Shown here piece after piece: positions 1 through 9,032 of a stretch of DNA of 64,000 bases. A program made the position numbers and the translations under genes. The notes under the pieces were generated by a model, which worked only from the letters and a program-made list of their open reading frames with translations, did not search any database and had not been told where the DNA came from. The stretch comes from Hirschia sp964352025 (GTDB taxonomy: Bacteria; Pseudomonadota; Alphaproteobacteria; Caulobacterales; Hyphomonadaceae), in contig CAYGPZ010000002.1 in NCBI GenBank assembly GCA_964352025.1, forward strand, positions 186,001 to 250,000, written 5' to 3'. The first letter of the stretch is position 1. Every line of letters begins with the position of its first letter.

Positions 1-1
1 G

Positions 2-1297
2 TCATCTATGAAAACAAGAGTATTGAATTCACAAACACAAGCTCAGGCTATCGCGGAACAAGCAAATGCAGCAGCATTGTCTTTGGAAGCTGCGACTATA
101 GCGCTTGCTAAGTCGATTAGTTCCGATGCTGAGGCGACTGCTAAATCTGCTTTGGCGACAAACACAACAGCGGCGACTCTTTTGGTCTTGATGACACTTG
201 CTGCATTGGCTGGTGCAGGTTTGATCGGGTTCTTCTATGTTGAGCGCTGTATTTCTAGACGCCTAACTACTTTAAACAACGCTATGGCTAGATTGGCCGA
301 TGGCGAGTTCGATGTAGACATGACAGGTACTGATGGAAAAGACGAAATCGGCCAAATGTCTCAAACGCTTCGTGTGTTTGAAGAAAACGGTCGCGAACGT
401 CTTCGTCTTGAAGAACAGTCCAAGAAAGAAGCAGCTGAACGTGAGCAGCGCACACGTCAAATTGATGGATTTATCGAAGCGTTTGATGGAAAAATGCGCG
501 ACACATTCGAAGTTATGTCACGTGCTACTTCTGAGCTTCAGAATACTGCGACAGTGATGCGTGGATCAGCTGAGAATGCGACACACGAAACGGGTGCAGC
601 TGCCGGTGCTGCAGACCAAGCATCTCACAATGTAAACACTGTGGCGTCAGCTGCGGAAGAAATGTCAGCGTCGATTGCTGAAATTGCAAATCAAATTGTT
701 CACTCAACAACGATTGCAAAAGAAGCCGTCGATGAGATGCACGTTTCAAGTGAAAGCGTTAAAGGTCTTGACCGTGAAGCAGAAGCAATTGGTGAAGTTG
801 TCGACCTAATCAACAACATCGCGGGTCAAACAAACCTTCTAGCATTGAACGCAACGATCGAAGCGGCGCGTGCTGGTGAAGCAGGTAAAGGTTTTGCGGT
901 TGTTGCTAACGAAGTGAAACAGCTTTCAAGCCAAACAAGTAAAGCAACTGAACAAATTGCTAACCAGATTTCCAGCATCCAACAAGCTTCTGGTGGCGCT
1001 GTATCGGTTATGAATAAGATTTCAACATTGATCAGTGATATTGATACGATTTCATCTTCAATCGCATCAGCAATGGATCAACAGCGCGCGGCAATTATGG
1101 AGATTTCTCGTTCAGCTCAGGAAGCTGCAAGTGGCGCACAGACTGTGAATGACTCAGTCCAGTCACTAAGTGCAACAACTTCGGAAACTGGACAGTGTGC
1201 TCAACAAGTTGAAAGCGCTTCAAGCGGACTAGCAGGTGAAGCTCAAGAGCTTCAGACTTCGGTTGTCGATTTCCTCCAAAAAGTACGTTCAGCTTAG
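2..1297 (+). CDS. Methyl-accepting chemotaxis protein, 5' end outside the window
   Basis: This is the C-terminal part of a transmembrane chemoreceptor that would signal to CheA/CheW. The frame is open to the window edge, so the Met at base 8 is probably internal and the periplasmic or sensory part is missing. Counting from that Met, a membrane segment lies at about residues 54-78, a HAMP linker at about 78-130 and the long methyl-accepting coiled coil from about 175 to the end. The conserved hairpin tip is visible (NLLALNATIEAARAGEAGKG). There is no CheR-docking pentapeptide at the C-terminus. A strong terminator follows. The ligand cannot be told from what is present. Family assignment is sure. 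Confidence 0.95.
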   Translation, partial: SSMKTRVLNSQTQAQAIAEQANAAALSLEAATIALAKSISSDAEATAKSALATNTTAATLLVLMTLAALAGAGLIGFFYVERCISRRLTTLNNAMARLADGEFDVDMTGTDGKDEIGQMSQTLRVFEENGRERLRLEEQSKKEAAEREQRTRQIDGFIEAFDGKMRDTFEVMSRATSELQNTATVMRGSAENATHETGAAAGAADQASHNVNTVASAAEEMSASIAEIANQIVHSTTIAKEAVDEMHVSSESVKGLDREAEAIGEVVDLINNIAGQTNLLALNATIEAARAGEAGKGFAVVANEVKQLSSQTSKATEQIANQISSIQQASGGAVSVMNKISTLISDIDTISSSIASAMDQQRAAIMEISRSAQEAASGAQTVNDSVQSLSATTSETGQCAQQVESASSGLAGEAQELQTSVVDFLQKVRSA

Positions 1298-1326
1298 TTT
1301 CCTCCTTAAACGTATTTTCTATCCCC

Positions 1327-1358
1327 AGCCCGTCAGATTTCTGGCGGGCTTTTTTTTT
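1327..1358 (+). terminator. Rho-independent terminator of the chemoreceptor gene
   Basis: Stem AGCCCGTCAG pairs with CTGGCGGGCT (one G-T pair) and is followed by eight T. It lies 30 bases after the chemoreceptor stop. Confidence 0.9.
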
Positions 1359-1359
1359 G

Positions 1360-1400
1360 AAAAAAAAAAGAGCCACCCAGCGGATATGCAGGGTGGCTCT
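1360..1400 (-). terminator. Rho-independent terminator of sodB
   Basis: Perfect 10-bp stem AGAGCCACCC/GGGTGGCTCT. Read on the minus strand it is followed by a run of ten T. It stands back to back with the plus-strand terminator beside it and closes the convergent gene pair. Confidence 0.92.
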
Positions 1401-1423
1401 AATGTTTTGTATTTTAGCTGAGA

Positions 1424-2014
1424 TTAGCTAGCGTCTGCCAAATTCTGGTTTACGAAATCCCAGTTAACTAATTCGCTAAGAAATGTTTCAATGTATGCAG
1501 GACGTGCATTTTGGAAATCAAGATAGTAGGCGTGCTCCCAAACATCCATTGTTAGAAGAGGTGTAACACCATCTTCTGTCAGTGGTGTTTCAGCGTTTGG
1601 AGTTTTGCGAACTTCCAATTTGCCGTTTGCTAGAACTAACCATGCCCAGCCAGAACCAAACTGAGTCGCACCAGCTGTTGCGAATGCTTCTTTAAATGCT
1701 GCGTATGAACCAAAGTCAGCATTAATTTTTTCAGCGATAGCACCAGTAGGTTCGCCGCCGCCTTGTGGCTTCATTGAGTGCCAGAAAAATGTGTGGTTCC
1801 AAACCTGAGCAGCGTTGTTGAATACGCCACCATCAGAAGATTTAATTATTTCTTCCAATGACTTACCAGCAAAGTCTGTGCCTTCAATCATTTTGTTCAA
1901 GTTCACGACATAAGCATTGTGGTGCTTTGCGTGGTGGAACGAAAATGTGTTGGCGGACATGTGGGGCTCAAGTGCGTCAGTTGCGTATGGAAGCGCAGGT
2001 AGTTCAAAAGCCAT
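1424..2014 (-). CDS. sodB: Superoxide dismutase, iron type
   Basis: Converts superoxide to oxygen and hydrogen peroxide in the cytoplasm. The 196-residue protein has the usual length. The metal ligands are H27, H74, D157 and H161 (in FSFHHAKHH, VWNHTFFW and DVWEHAYYLD). Gln70 just before VWNH marks the iron rather than the manganese type. The reading frame is open for 35 more codons upstream, but the Met at base 2014 is preceded by AGGAG at proper spacing and starts the conserved sequence MAFELPALPY, so the shorter form is chosen. It is a single gene, convergent with the chemoreceptor and divergent from the synthase-like gene. Confidence 0.97.
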   Translation of the reverse strand: MAFELPALPYATDALEPHMSANTFSFHHAKHHNAYVVNLNKMIEGTDFAGKSLEEIIKSSDGGVFNNAAQVWNHTFFWHSMKPQGGGEPTGAIAEKINADFGSYAAFKEAFATAGATQFGSGWAWLVLANGKLEVRKTPNAETPLTEDGVTPLLTMDVWEHAYYLDFQNARPAYIETFLSELVNWDFVNQNLADAS

Positions 2015-2078
2015 TGGAAAGCTCCTTATTTTGAAATGAACAGCTAGATAAAATCTGTTACTGTCCATATATGGTGTC

Positions 2079-2771
2079 ATGACCCAAACGACTAGTCCCC
2101 AAATACGTGCAACAGCCAAAGAGCTGGATATAAAGTTAAAAACTCTCGATGAAGATCGTTGGTTGGCTACTAAGTATGCAACAAAACCGCAAAGAGCAAA
2201 GCTTGTTGCATTCTATTCGCTTGTACATGAGCTAGAGCGGGCGCTGACAATGTCAGAACCCATGATAGGGCGTATTCGCGTCCAGTGGTGGCGTGAGGTG
2301 CTCGATCAGATATTTTCTGACGCTAAGGTGAGGTCACATGATCTATCTCTTGCTCTAGATGATGAGTTGGGTTCACAACCTGCTTTAAAGCCTTACCTCG
2401 ATAAACTGCTTGATAGTTATGACGACGTTCTCGATGGCATCGAAAATGAAGACAAGCCTCCGCGAATGGAGACGGGGGCTCTGACCGCTCTTTGTGCGGC
2501 GTGTATACTGGACGAAGATTTTCAGAAATACGAAGAAGAATTAGCCAATTGCGGAAGAGCGTATATTTCGGCTCGTATTGGCAGTCCTTGTGCTAAGCCG
2601 CGTTTCGAGCTGATGCAAAAGACCTTCGCATATATACCGCTAAAGTTTGGTGGCGCGATATTATATGCTGCGACTGTTCCGGCATACATGACTGGAAAGG
2701 GTATTTCCCCGTTGGGACGGCGTTGGAAGGTATTTAAAGCAGTGCTTTCTGGAAAGCTGGACACGGTTTAA
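2079..2771 (+). CDS. Squalene/phytoene synthase family protein
   Basis: A 230-residue protein of the trans-isoprenoid synthase head-to-head family. The conserved RIRVQWWREVLD and, further on, YDDVLDGIENE segments place it there. It is shorter than true squalene or phytoene synthases (about 280-350) and the first Asp-rich motif is not clear. It may therefore be closer to the NDUFAF6-like branch, whose members assist respiratory complex I assembly, than to a terpene enzyme. It overlaps the next gene by one base (TAATG), so the two are probably co-translated. Exact activity is unknown. Confidence 0.75.
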   Translation: MTQTTSPQIRATAKELDIKLKTLDEDRWLATKYATKPQRAKLVAFYSLVHELERALTMSEPMIGRIRVQWWREVLDQIFSDAKVRSHDLSLALDDELGSQPALKPYLDKLLDSYDDVLDGIENEDKPPRMETGALTALCAACILDEDFQKYEEELANCGRAYISARIGSPCAKPRFELMQKTFAYIPLKFGGAILYAATVPAYMTGKGISPLGRRWKVFKAVLSGKLDTV

Positions 2772-3355
2772 TGGCAAGCGGTTTGTGGCGAACACCATTA
2801 TTGGGTCGTTTGATATACAATGCTTGGCGTATGGACGCGCGACGTAAACTTTCGTGGATAGAAAATAGTATTTCCAAAGAGGATTCTATTCTCGAAATAG
2901 GTTCTGGGCCGGGAAGTGTTTTGTCAGTCCTGCGTGAAGCGGAGTTTGCAGTTGACGGAATAGATGTCCGAGATACGAGTTTCGAAAAAGCCTTAGCACC
3001 TCAAATATATGACGGTGTTAAAGTGCCGTTTCACGATGGTGCGTATGATGTCAGCTTGTTGTTGACGATGCTTCATCACACACCGGACCCAGACAGTATT
3101 TTGTCCGAAGCAAAACGCGTGTCTAAACGCTTGATAATCATCGAAGATGTTTATGATGGTCCGATCCAGCGAAAGCTAACAAAAATCACGGATAGCATGA
3201 CGAACCTTGAATTTTTTGGACATCCGCACACCAATCGCTCTGATGAAGAATGGTGTGCGACTTTTGAGCGGTTGGATTTAGATCTAAAATCCAAAGCCAT
3301 TCATTGTGTTGCAGGGTATTTCTTGCAGGCGGTATATGTACTTGATAACAAGTAG
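2771..3355 (+). CDS. Class I SAM-dependent methyltransferase
   Basis: A 194-residue protein with a Rossmann methyltransferase core. Motif I is ILEIGSGPGSV near residues 41-51, followed by the acidic loop DGIDVRD and LLLTMLHHTPDPDSIL, the typical post-II region of small-molecule or lipid methyltransferases. It starts on the stop codon of the upstream isoprenoid-synthase-like gene (TAATG), so the two likely work together, perhaps on a lipid or quinone-type substrate; that is inference. The substrate is not identifiable. Confidence 0.8.
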   Translation: MASGLWRTPLLGRLIYNAWRMDARRKLSWIENSISKEDSILEIGSGPGSVLSVLREAEFAVDGIDVRDTSFEKALAPQIYDGVKVPFHDGAYDVSLLLTMLHHTPDPDSILSEAKRVSKRLIIIEDVYDGPIQRKLTKITDSMTNLEFFGHPHTNRSDEEWCATFERLDLDLKSKAIHCVAGYFLQAVYVLDNK

Positions 3356-3418
3356 TTGTTCTAAATTTGAATTTAGAATTTATAATTGAATTTGCGCTGT
3401 CGTTTTGGGGGAAAGAAT

Positions 3419-4300
3419 ATGAAGCTAACAGGTTTTGTAGCAGCATCTATGTTTTTGTGTGGGGTCTCTTTCGCGGATGAGAAGAATCCATATGAAAAGA
3501 TTCCGGCAGAATGTCAGTTGGCTTTGGAAGGTAAAGGTATGTGGCAGGAATGCTTGGATATCTCAGCTGAAGGTCATCCAATAAAACACTTAGCCCATAT
3601 GAATATAGCAACAACAGCTTTCAAATCGTACGAATTTGAGAAAGCAGCACGTCACTATGATTTAAGTGTACCCAAGGACGGTTATTCTCAGTCAGATATA
3701 TTTTTGCATACTTATCGTGCAGCATCATTTCTAAGAGTAGGAAGAATTGAAGATGCTAATAGCGATGCTCTAATAGTCAATGAACTATTAGAGGCTAATA
3801 ACTTTGGTATTCCAAATAATATTGAATTGACGAAGGAAATGAGAAAAATAGTTTTGGAGGTTCATCTGCAAACACTATTTGAGTTGAAACATGAACAATC
3901 TGATACTTACTTTTCTGAGTATCTTAATTTTCCTGTTTCATCGTTTTATGACTTAGTAAATAGAGCTGCTCTACTTACCGAAGTTGAGGAATACCAAGCT
4001 GCAAAACCTTATAGCGAGAAAGCTGTATCTTTAGCGGCAGGACAAGACTTTGAGGCAGGGGTCTTGAACAACCATTGCTACCTCTTAGCGTCAATGAATG
4101 AAGGTGAAGAAGCTGTAGAGTTTTGTGAAAAAGCAATCGAACTTAGTCCCAACATTGCAGGATTTTATCATAGTTACAGTTCGGCACTAGTAGTGATGGG
4201 AGACTGCAAGGCTGCACAAAATGCTATGAAAACTGCTGCAGAATTGGAGCCTTCAACAGTAAAATTTCAACGAAAAGTTGAGTGTGGAGATGTGGACTAG
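3419..4300 (+). CDS. Secreted tetratricopeptide-repeat protein, unknown role
   Basis: A 293-residue protein with a clear signal peptide (MKLTGFVAASMFLCGVSFA, cleavage before DEKNP), so it is periplasmic or exported. The rest is helical with TPR-like units, clearest in the C-terminal third around AKPYSEKAVSLAAGQDFEAG and AVEFCEKAIELSPNIAGFYH. An in-frame upstream start at 3386 exists, but the start at 3419 has GGGGGAAAG before it and begins the signal peptide. Several Cys residues are scattered. No specific function can be given. It is transcribed alone and converges with trmFO. Confidence 0.75.
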   Translation: MKLTGFVAASMFLCGVSFADEKNPYEKIPAECQLALEGKGMWQECLDISAEGHPIKHLAHMNIATTAFKSYEFEKAARHYDLSVPKDGYSQSDIFLHTYRAASFLRVGRIEDANSDALIVNELLEANNFGIPNNIELTKEMRKIVLEVHLQTLFELKHEQSDTYFSEYLNFPVSSFYDLVNRAALLTEVEEYQAAKPYSEKAVSLAAGQDFEAGVLNNHCYLLASMNEGEEAVEFCEKAIELSPNIAGFYHSYSSALVVMGDCKAAQNAMKTAAELEPSTVKFQRKVECGDVD

Positions 4301-4302
4301 TT

Positions 4303-5691
4303 TTATTGGTTATCTAACCATGCTCCAATATCCTTCAATGCGCGAACTGACATAGCCCGTTTTTTAGCGCGCCCTTTTTCTTTTCCGCGATAACGACGAC
4401 CAGTTTCAGGGTCTACTTTTTCAAATTCAGTTATGTCTGGAAAAAGGCCAAAATTGACATTCATTGGTTGGAAGGTCGCTTTGCCTTCCAAATGTCCACC
4501 CGTCACGTGAGATATAAGAGAACCCAAAGCGGTCGTTTCTGGAGGAGGGGCAATGTCGATGCCGAGCCTGTCGTAAGCTGCAAATCGTCCTGCGAGTAAT
4601 CCCATTGCGGCGCTCTCAACATATCCTTCCACACCAGATACCTGACCTGCAAATCGAATACGGGGTTGGCTTTTTAATTGAAGTTTATTGTTGAGTACTT
4701 TGGGGCTGTTTATGAAGGTGTTCCGGTGGATACCTCCAAGACGTGCAAATTCAGCATTCTCCAAGCCAGGTATCATGCGAAGCACTTCTTTTTGAGCGCC
4801 GTAAGTCATTTTAGTCTGGAAGCCAACTATGTTCCAAAGCGTACCTAGCTTGTTGTCTTGGCGTAGCTGTACGATCGCATGGGCTTTGACATCCGGTTGG
4901 TGGACGTTTGTTAAGCCTACGGGTTTTAGCGGGCCATAGCGAAGTGTCTCAGGGCCGCGAGAGGCCATAACTTCAACAGGCAAACAACCTTCAAAGTATG
5001 GCGTATCTTTCTCCCACTCCTTGAATTCAGTTTTCGGCGCATCATTCATAGCTTGCAGGAAGGCAAGATATTGCTCTTCATCCATCGGACAATTGACATA
5101 AGCGTCTGTCTCGCCAGATGGACCCGGTTTGTCATAGCGTGATTGACGCCATGCTTTGCTCATATCAATGCTGTCATAATAAACGATAGGGGCAATAGCA
5201 TCAAAGAATGAAAGCTCGTCTTCGCCGGTTAGCTCTTTAATTGCTTCTCCCATTTGCGGGGATGTCAGAGGGCCGGTTGCGATAATCACATTGTCCCATT
5301 CAGAAGGTGGAATACCGGGGACTTCCTCGCGCTCAATCGTGATAAGTGGGTGAGCCTCTAATTTGGCGGTAATGCTTTGGGAAAAGCCGTCGCGATCAAC
5401 TGCTAGGGCAGATCCCGCAGGCACCTGATGGTCACCCGCTGTTGAAATGATAATTCCATTCGCGCGGCGCATCTCTTCGTGCAACAAACCAACAGCATTA
5501 TTTTCGTAATCATCTGAACGGAAAGAGTTTGAGCATACAAGCTCAGCCAATCCATCTGTTTGATGGGCTTCAGTCTTACGTACAGGACGCATCTCATGCA
5601 GAATAACGGGAACATTGAGGTTGGCTGCTTGCCACGCTGCTTCGCTTCCCGCCATGCCACCGCCAATGATGTGAATTGGTTTAGGTGCCAT
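4303..5691 (-). CDS. trmFO: tRNA (uracil-54-C5) methyltransferase, folate/FAD dependent
   Basis: Makes ribothymidine at position 54 of tRNA with methylenetetrahydrofolate as carbon donor and FADH2 as reductant. The 462-residue protein has the FAD-binding motif GGGMAG at residues 10-15, the TrmFO signature around LVCSNSFRSDD with Cys53, and the GidA-like fold. The family, also called Gid, replaces the SAM-dependent TrmA of enterobacteria in many alphaproteobacteria. It stands alone, two bases from the end of the convergent TPR gene. Identification is firm. Confidence 0.97.
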   Translation of the reverse strand: MAPKPIHIIGGGMAGSEAAWQAANLNVPVILHEMRPVRKTEAHQTDGLAELVCSNSFRSDDYENNAVGLLHEEMRRANGIIISTAGDHQVPAGSALAVDRDGFSQSITAKLEAHPLITIEREEVPGIPPSEWDNVIIATGPLTSPQMGEAIKELTGEDELSFFDAIAPIVYYDSIDMSKAWRQSRYDKPGPSGETDAYVNCPMDEEQYLAFLQAMNDAPKTEFKEWEKDTPYFEGCLPVEVMASRGPETLRYGPLKPVGLTNVHQPDVKAHAIVQLRQDNKLGTLWNIVGFQTKMTYGAQKEVLRMIPGLENAEFARLGGIHRNTFINSPKVLNNKLQLKSQPRIRFAGQVSGVEGYVESAAMGLLAGRFAAYDRLGIDIAPPPETTALGSLISHVTGGHLEGKATFQPMNVNFGLFPDITEFEKVDPETGRRYRGKEKGRAKKRAMSVRALKDIGAWLDNQ

Positions 5692-5838
5692 CTGTTGAAT
5701 TACCCTTTTTAGATCTGAAAATTAATAGCCAGACCTTCAAGCACAATTTCATTCGGGAGCAAAGCGAATATCGAGGAATGCTTAGATCGCCCATTGCAAT
5801 GAAACTTAAACATCAAAGCAATGAGCCGTGAATTGGGC

Positions 5839-6795
5839 TTATTCTTGAACTTGGATTTTCATCCAAACTGACCAAGTTTCGCTCGGAGCGAGTGTTTTTA
5901 TGTATGAATCATCATGTTCGAAATGATTGAATGGGTCGCTCCGCCCATTTTGGGGTTCTAACGCGATAAAGTCTCCCAGTGGTGGATGAAAGACGTGAAG
6001 ATTACCTAGATCCTCAGATGCAGTCAGCACGATATCCGGCCGGCCGGGTTCTGAAAGCGTCGCTTTGCCATCCCAACCATAGTGCGGTGCGTCAGTCATG
6101 ATCACGTCGTAGACTGTTCCACCTTTTCGGTAGTCTTGGCGGAATGGACCGGGCAGTTTCATGACTGCAATTCCCCACCCATTGTTTAGCCAATGGCCTT
6201 CATGATTGAAGGTTAGAATTGTATTCTCATTTGTTGGAAAATAGGGATGAAATCCCAAATCAGCCGGCATATTGCTGTCGCTGTTATTTGTGATGCTCAA
6301 CTCAATTTTTAGACCGTCTTCGAGCAGGGTGAAGACTTGATCTGATGTATAATCCCAAGGCCATTTATCTGCAGCGTGTTCATACCTAATTGTAGCTGAA
6401 TTGCTTGTTTGGGAAATCAGGTTCCACGCTTCTAGCCAGCCATGTCCATGAATAAATTCAGGCAACCCCATAAAGTTACCATCAAGGTCTACGTCTTTAC
6501 CTTCAAAAGTGAACTTGCCTTCTGGGATGCGGTTTACGATGGGCACCATTGGGAAGCCCGCAACATCGTCAACGGAATCAGTATTTGGAGGAGAACGCCG
6601 CATGATATCCATGCCATTCCAAGTCAGTGACAAGACACTGCCACCAATATCGGGTGCTAGCTCCACATGCATGGTATCATTTGAAATCAATATAGTTTTT
6701 GGTGATTCAGCGTTCATTTGTTGGTGTACACATCCTGCTAGCCCGATGAGGGCGATGAAACTGACTATTCGGTGAATAGAAAAGTGAGTCGCCAT
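5839..6795 (-). CDS. Aldose 1-epimerase-like lipoprotein (mutarotase fold)
   Basis: A 318-residue protein with a lipoprotein signal ending in LAGC (Cys at residue 22), followed by a galactose-mutarotase fold. Visible family motifs are VNRIPEGKFTFEG, HGHGWLEAW (first catalytic His region), DLGFHPYFP (second His) and IALEPQNG (catalytic Glu). It would interconvert sugar anomers, here at the periplasmic side of a membrane, which is unusual since most family members are cytoplasmic. The start at 6795 is chosen because GGAGGAAA precedes it; the frame is open 32 codons further up without a signal sequence there. No sugar genes lie beside it. Confidence 0.85.
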   Translation of the reverse strand: MATHFSIHRIVSFIALIGLAGCVHQQMNAESPKTILISNDTMHVELAPDIGGSVLSLTWNGMDIMRRSPPNTDSVDDVAGFPMVPIVNRIPEGKFTFEGKDVDLDGNFMGLPEFIHGHGWLEAWNLISQTSNSATIRYEHAADKWPWDYTSDQVFTLLEDGLKIELSITNNSDSNMPADLGFHPYFPTNENTILTFNHEGHWLNNGWGIAVMKLPGPFRQDYRKGGTVYDVIMTDAPHYGWDGKATLSEPGRPDIVLTASEDLGNLHVFHPPLGDFIALEPQNGRSDPFNHFEHDDSYIKTLAPSETWSVWMKIQVQE

Positions 6796-6945
6796 AAAGT
6801 TTCCTCCGGTTTTTTTGTTAAAAGTATACAATGCAGAGGTATGTGCAACGTCTGAGTGAAAAATTTGGGGCAGATTATCGTTGACCCACAAATTTGGTGA
6901 TGATTGATTGAATTTATATAAGAGTAGTGAGGGAACACGCGCGTA

Positions 6946-7974
6946 ATGGGCGATGAAATAGAAACACTAGGCGGGATGAGCTTGGGCGCGTTGTTCAAAC
7001 GAAGAGCCGACGTTGATTTTACCCATAAGAATTGCCAGAACTGTGGTACAGTGCTCAAAGGGAAATATTGTCATGTTTGCAGTCAGCTTGCAGACGATTT
7101 TCATCGTCCCATTTGGAAATTGTTTTCCGAAGCTCTAACTGATTTTCTGTTTCTAGATGGCAGAGTATGGCGCACAATTCCACGTTTGTTGTTTGTGCCG
7201 GGGCGTGTGACGCGAGAATATGTTCAAGGTAAAAGAGCAAGTCTGGTTCCTCCGTTTCGTCTTTATCTGATTTCGTCTCTTATCTTCTTTTCATTGTTTT
7301 TCGCTGTAGGACCTAGCAATGAAGAAGTCGATGCTATTGCTGAAACGATAAAAACCGAGTCCACATTGGTAGAGGTATTGAATGAAATATCCCTATCAGC
7401 GCGTGTTCAGGAGCGAGCGGAACAGATACAGGCGGAAACCGGAAGTTTGCCCTCAGAAGTTGTATTAAGCGATGGAGATGATGAAAGCACTGAGACATTA
7501 AAGGTGGACGTTGAGATAGAGCGGGGATCTCTTGCCGCCAATTTGGTTGGGGTCATGGCAGATAATGCCGTTACATTGTTGGAAGAACCAAGAAGGGCTG
7601 TATTATTGCTGCAGTCTTGGTTGCCGCGTATGATGTTGATATGTCTGCCGATGATGGTTCTGTCTTTGACAGTACTCTACGCGTTCAAAAAGAATGTCTT
7701 TGTATATGATCACATCATTACATCATTGCATTTCATATCGACTCTATTCTTGCTCACAAGCTTCGCAATGATATTGCCAGCAGGTATCGCCGAGAACATT
7801 TGGTTTGTTCTGCTATTCTATGTGCCAATATATCTCTATCTTCAGCTTTATCGCGTTTATGATAGCAGCTGGTGGTTGACCGCCATCAGGTCTTTCATAA
7901 TCTGCGGATTGGGAGTGGTTATTGTAAGTGGCTTGCTATTGCTAACAGTAGGTGCGGTCACGGCTTCAGCTTGA
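6946..7974 (+). CDS. DUF3667 zinc-ribbon membrane protein
   Basis: A 342-residue protein with a four-Cys zinc ribbon (C30, C33, C42, C45 in CQNCG and CHVCSQ), then the DUF3667 hallmark region around ALTDFLFLDGRVWRTIPRLL and PGRVTREYVQGKRASLVPP. Several membrane segments follow: one near residues 105-122 and about four in the C-terminal 130 residues. A loop of about 90 mostly charged residues lies between. The family has no known function. It reads in the same direction as the next membrane-protein gene, about 110 bases away. Confidence 0.85.
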   Translation: MGDEIETLGGMSLGALFKRRADVDFTHKNCQNCGTVLKGKYCHVCSQLADDFHRPIWKLFSEALTDFLFLDGRVWRTIPRLLFVPGRVTREYVQGKRASLVPPFRLYLISSLIFFSLFFAVGPSNEEVDAIAETIKTESTLVEVLNEISLSARVQERAEQIQAETGSLPSEVVLSDGDDESTETLKVDVEIERGSLAANLVGVMADNAVTLLEEPRRAVLLLQSWLPRMMLICLPMMVLSLTVLYAFKKNVFVYDHIITSLHFISTLFLLTSFAMILPAGIAENIWFVLLFYVPIYLYLQLYRVYDSSWWLTAIRSFIICGLGVVIVSGLLLLTVGAVTASA

Positions 7975-8082
7975 TTTTTTTAAATGTTTCGAGCGAATAG
8001 ATACGTGCATTATTTGTAGAATTTTCCCTGTAAGCGTATGACATTTCTAAGTTTGCAGAAATTGAATTGAAATGAGGTTGAA

Positions 8083-8994
8083 ATGACTGACATACCTGCA
8101 GGAAAAGTCCCTGTAATGGATAGCGTCCAACATGCTTTTGGGTATTTAAAAGACAGTTGGACGAAATGGTTGCCTGCGTGTGCTCTACTTTCAATCGTTG
8201 GCGGATGGAGCATGCTGTATTCTTCGTCAATTCTAGAAGTTCTCACGGGAAAAGCGCCTTTAGAAGGTCGGACTATCGGCGTGATGCTTCTGTCGGAATT
8301 GGCGACTCTTGTAGTGGTCGCTGCAATTTTTCGCGACACGCTAAGGAACGTATATACAGCTCCTTTAGGACTTGGTTTTTCGAACGATGAGTTTAGGTTG
8401 ATTGGGGTTGGAGCTTCTTTATTTCTTGTCTTCGGTATTTTGTTTGTTTTTCTGTCGATTTTACTGTCTGTCGCGGTGTTTATTGTCGTTGCTTCGGCTG
8501 GAATTGATCCGAGTCTTTCTCAAACTGATCCAGCTCTTTTTCAAGCTGAAGTTTCAGCAGCAATGGGAACTTCGGTTGCCGGGCTTTTAATCTTATTGTT
8601 TATCGTTGGCGCTGTCATTTTTATCTCAACTAGACTTTGCTTGGTTCAAGCCGCCACAGTTGCTGAGCAACGAATGATGATTTTTCAAACTTGGAGTTGG
8701 ACGAAAGGAAATTTTTGGAGAATATTAGCTGGCGCACTTATAATGATCGTTCCACTGTTTCTTGTCAGTCAAATTGTTTTATTGGTGCTTCAAAATATTC
8801 TCATTGGAGAGCAAAGTATTGATACTTTGGAGGGCGCAAACCCGGTGTCTCTTTTTGTATTGGGAGTTTTAAGCGTTATCTTGTTCAAATATCCGCTAAC
8901 GCTTATGTGGTCCGGTTATATTTCGTATTTATACAAAGGCATGCGTCCATCTGATGAAGAATTAGAAAAATTGCGACAAAAAGCTGAATCCTAA
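8083..8994 (+). CDS. Integral membrane protein, unknown function
   Basis: A 303-residue, very hydrophobic protein with about six predicted membrane segments, two of them forming the hydrophobic stretch around residues 106-140. A charged C-terminal tail (MRPSDEELEKLRQKAES) should be cytoplasmic. TGAGG lies before the ATG. The layout resembles glycerophosphoryl-diester-phosphodiesterase-type membrane domain proteins and DUF975-like proteins, but no diagnostic motif is seen. A bidirectional terminator separates it from uvrA. Confidence 0.65.
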   Translation: MTDIPAGKVPVMDSVQHAFGYLKDSWTKWLPACALLSIVGGWSMLYSSSILEVLTGKAPLEGRTIGVMLLSELATLVVVAAIFRDTLRNVYTAPLGLGFSNDEFRLIGVGASLFLVFGILFVFLSILLSVAVFIVVASAGIDPSLSQTDPALFQAEVSAAMGTSVAGLLILLFIVGAVIFISTRLCLVQAATVAEQRMMIFQTWSWTKGNFWRILAGALIMIVPLFLVSQIVLLVLQNILIGEQSIDTLEGANPVSLFVLGVLSVILFKYPLTLMWSGYISYLYKGMRPSDEELEKLRQKAES

Positions 8995-9001
8995 AATTTT
9001 G

Positions 9002-9032
9002 AAAAGCCTCGATTTTAAGTCGAGGCTTTTTT
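9002..9032. terminator. Bidirectional terminator between the membrane-protein gene and uvrA
   Basis: Perfect stem AAAAGCCTCGA/TCGAGGCTTTT with a 7-base loop; T runs follow on both strands. The uvrA stop codon (9015-9017) lies in the loop, so the hairpin includes the last codons of uvrA. Confidence 0.9.

Noticed and set aside
2015..2119. 35-codon extension of sodB
   Set aside because: It reaches across the start of the divergent gene, has no conserved sequence, and the inner Met has a good ribosome binding site and the family N-terminus.
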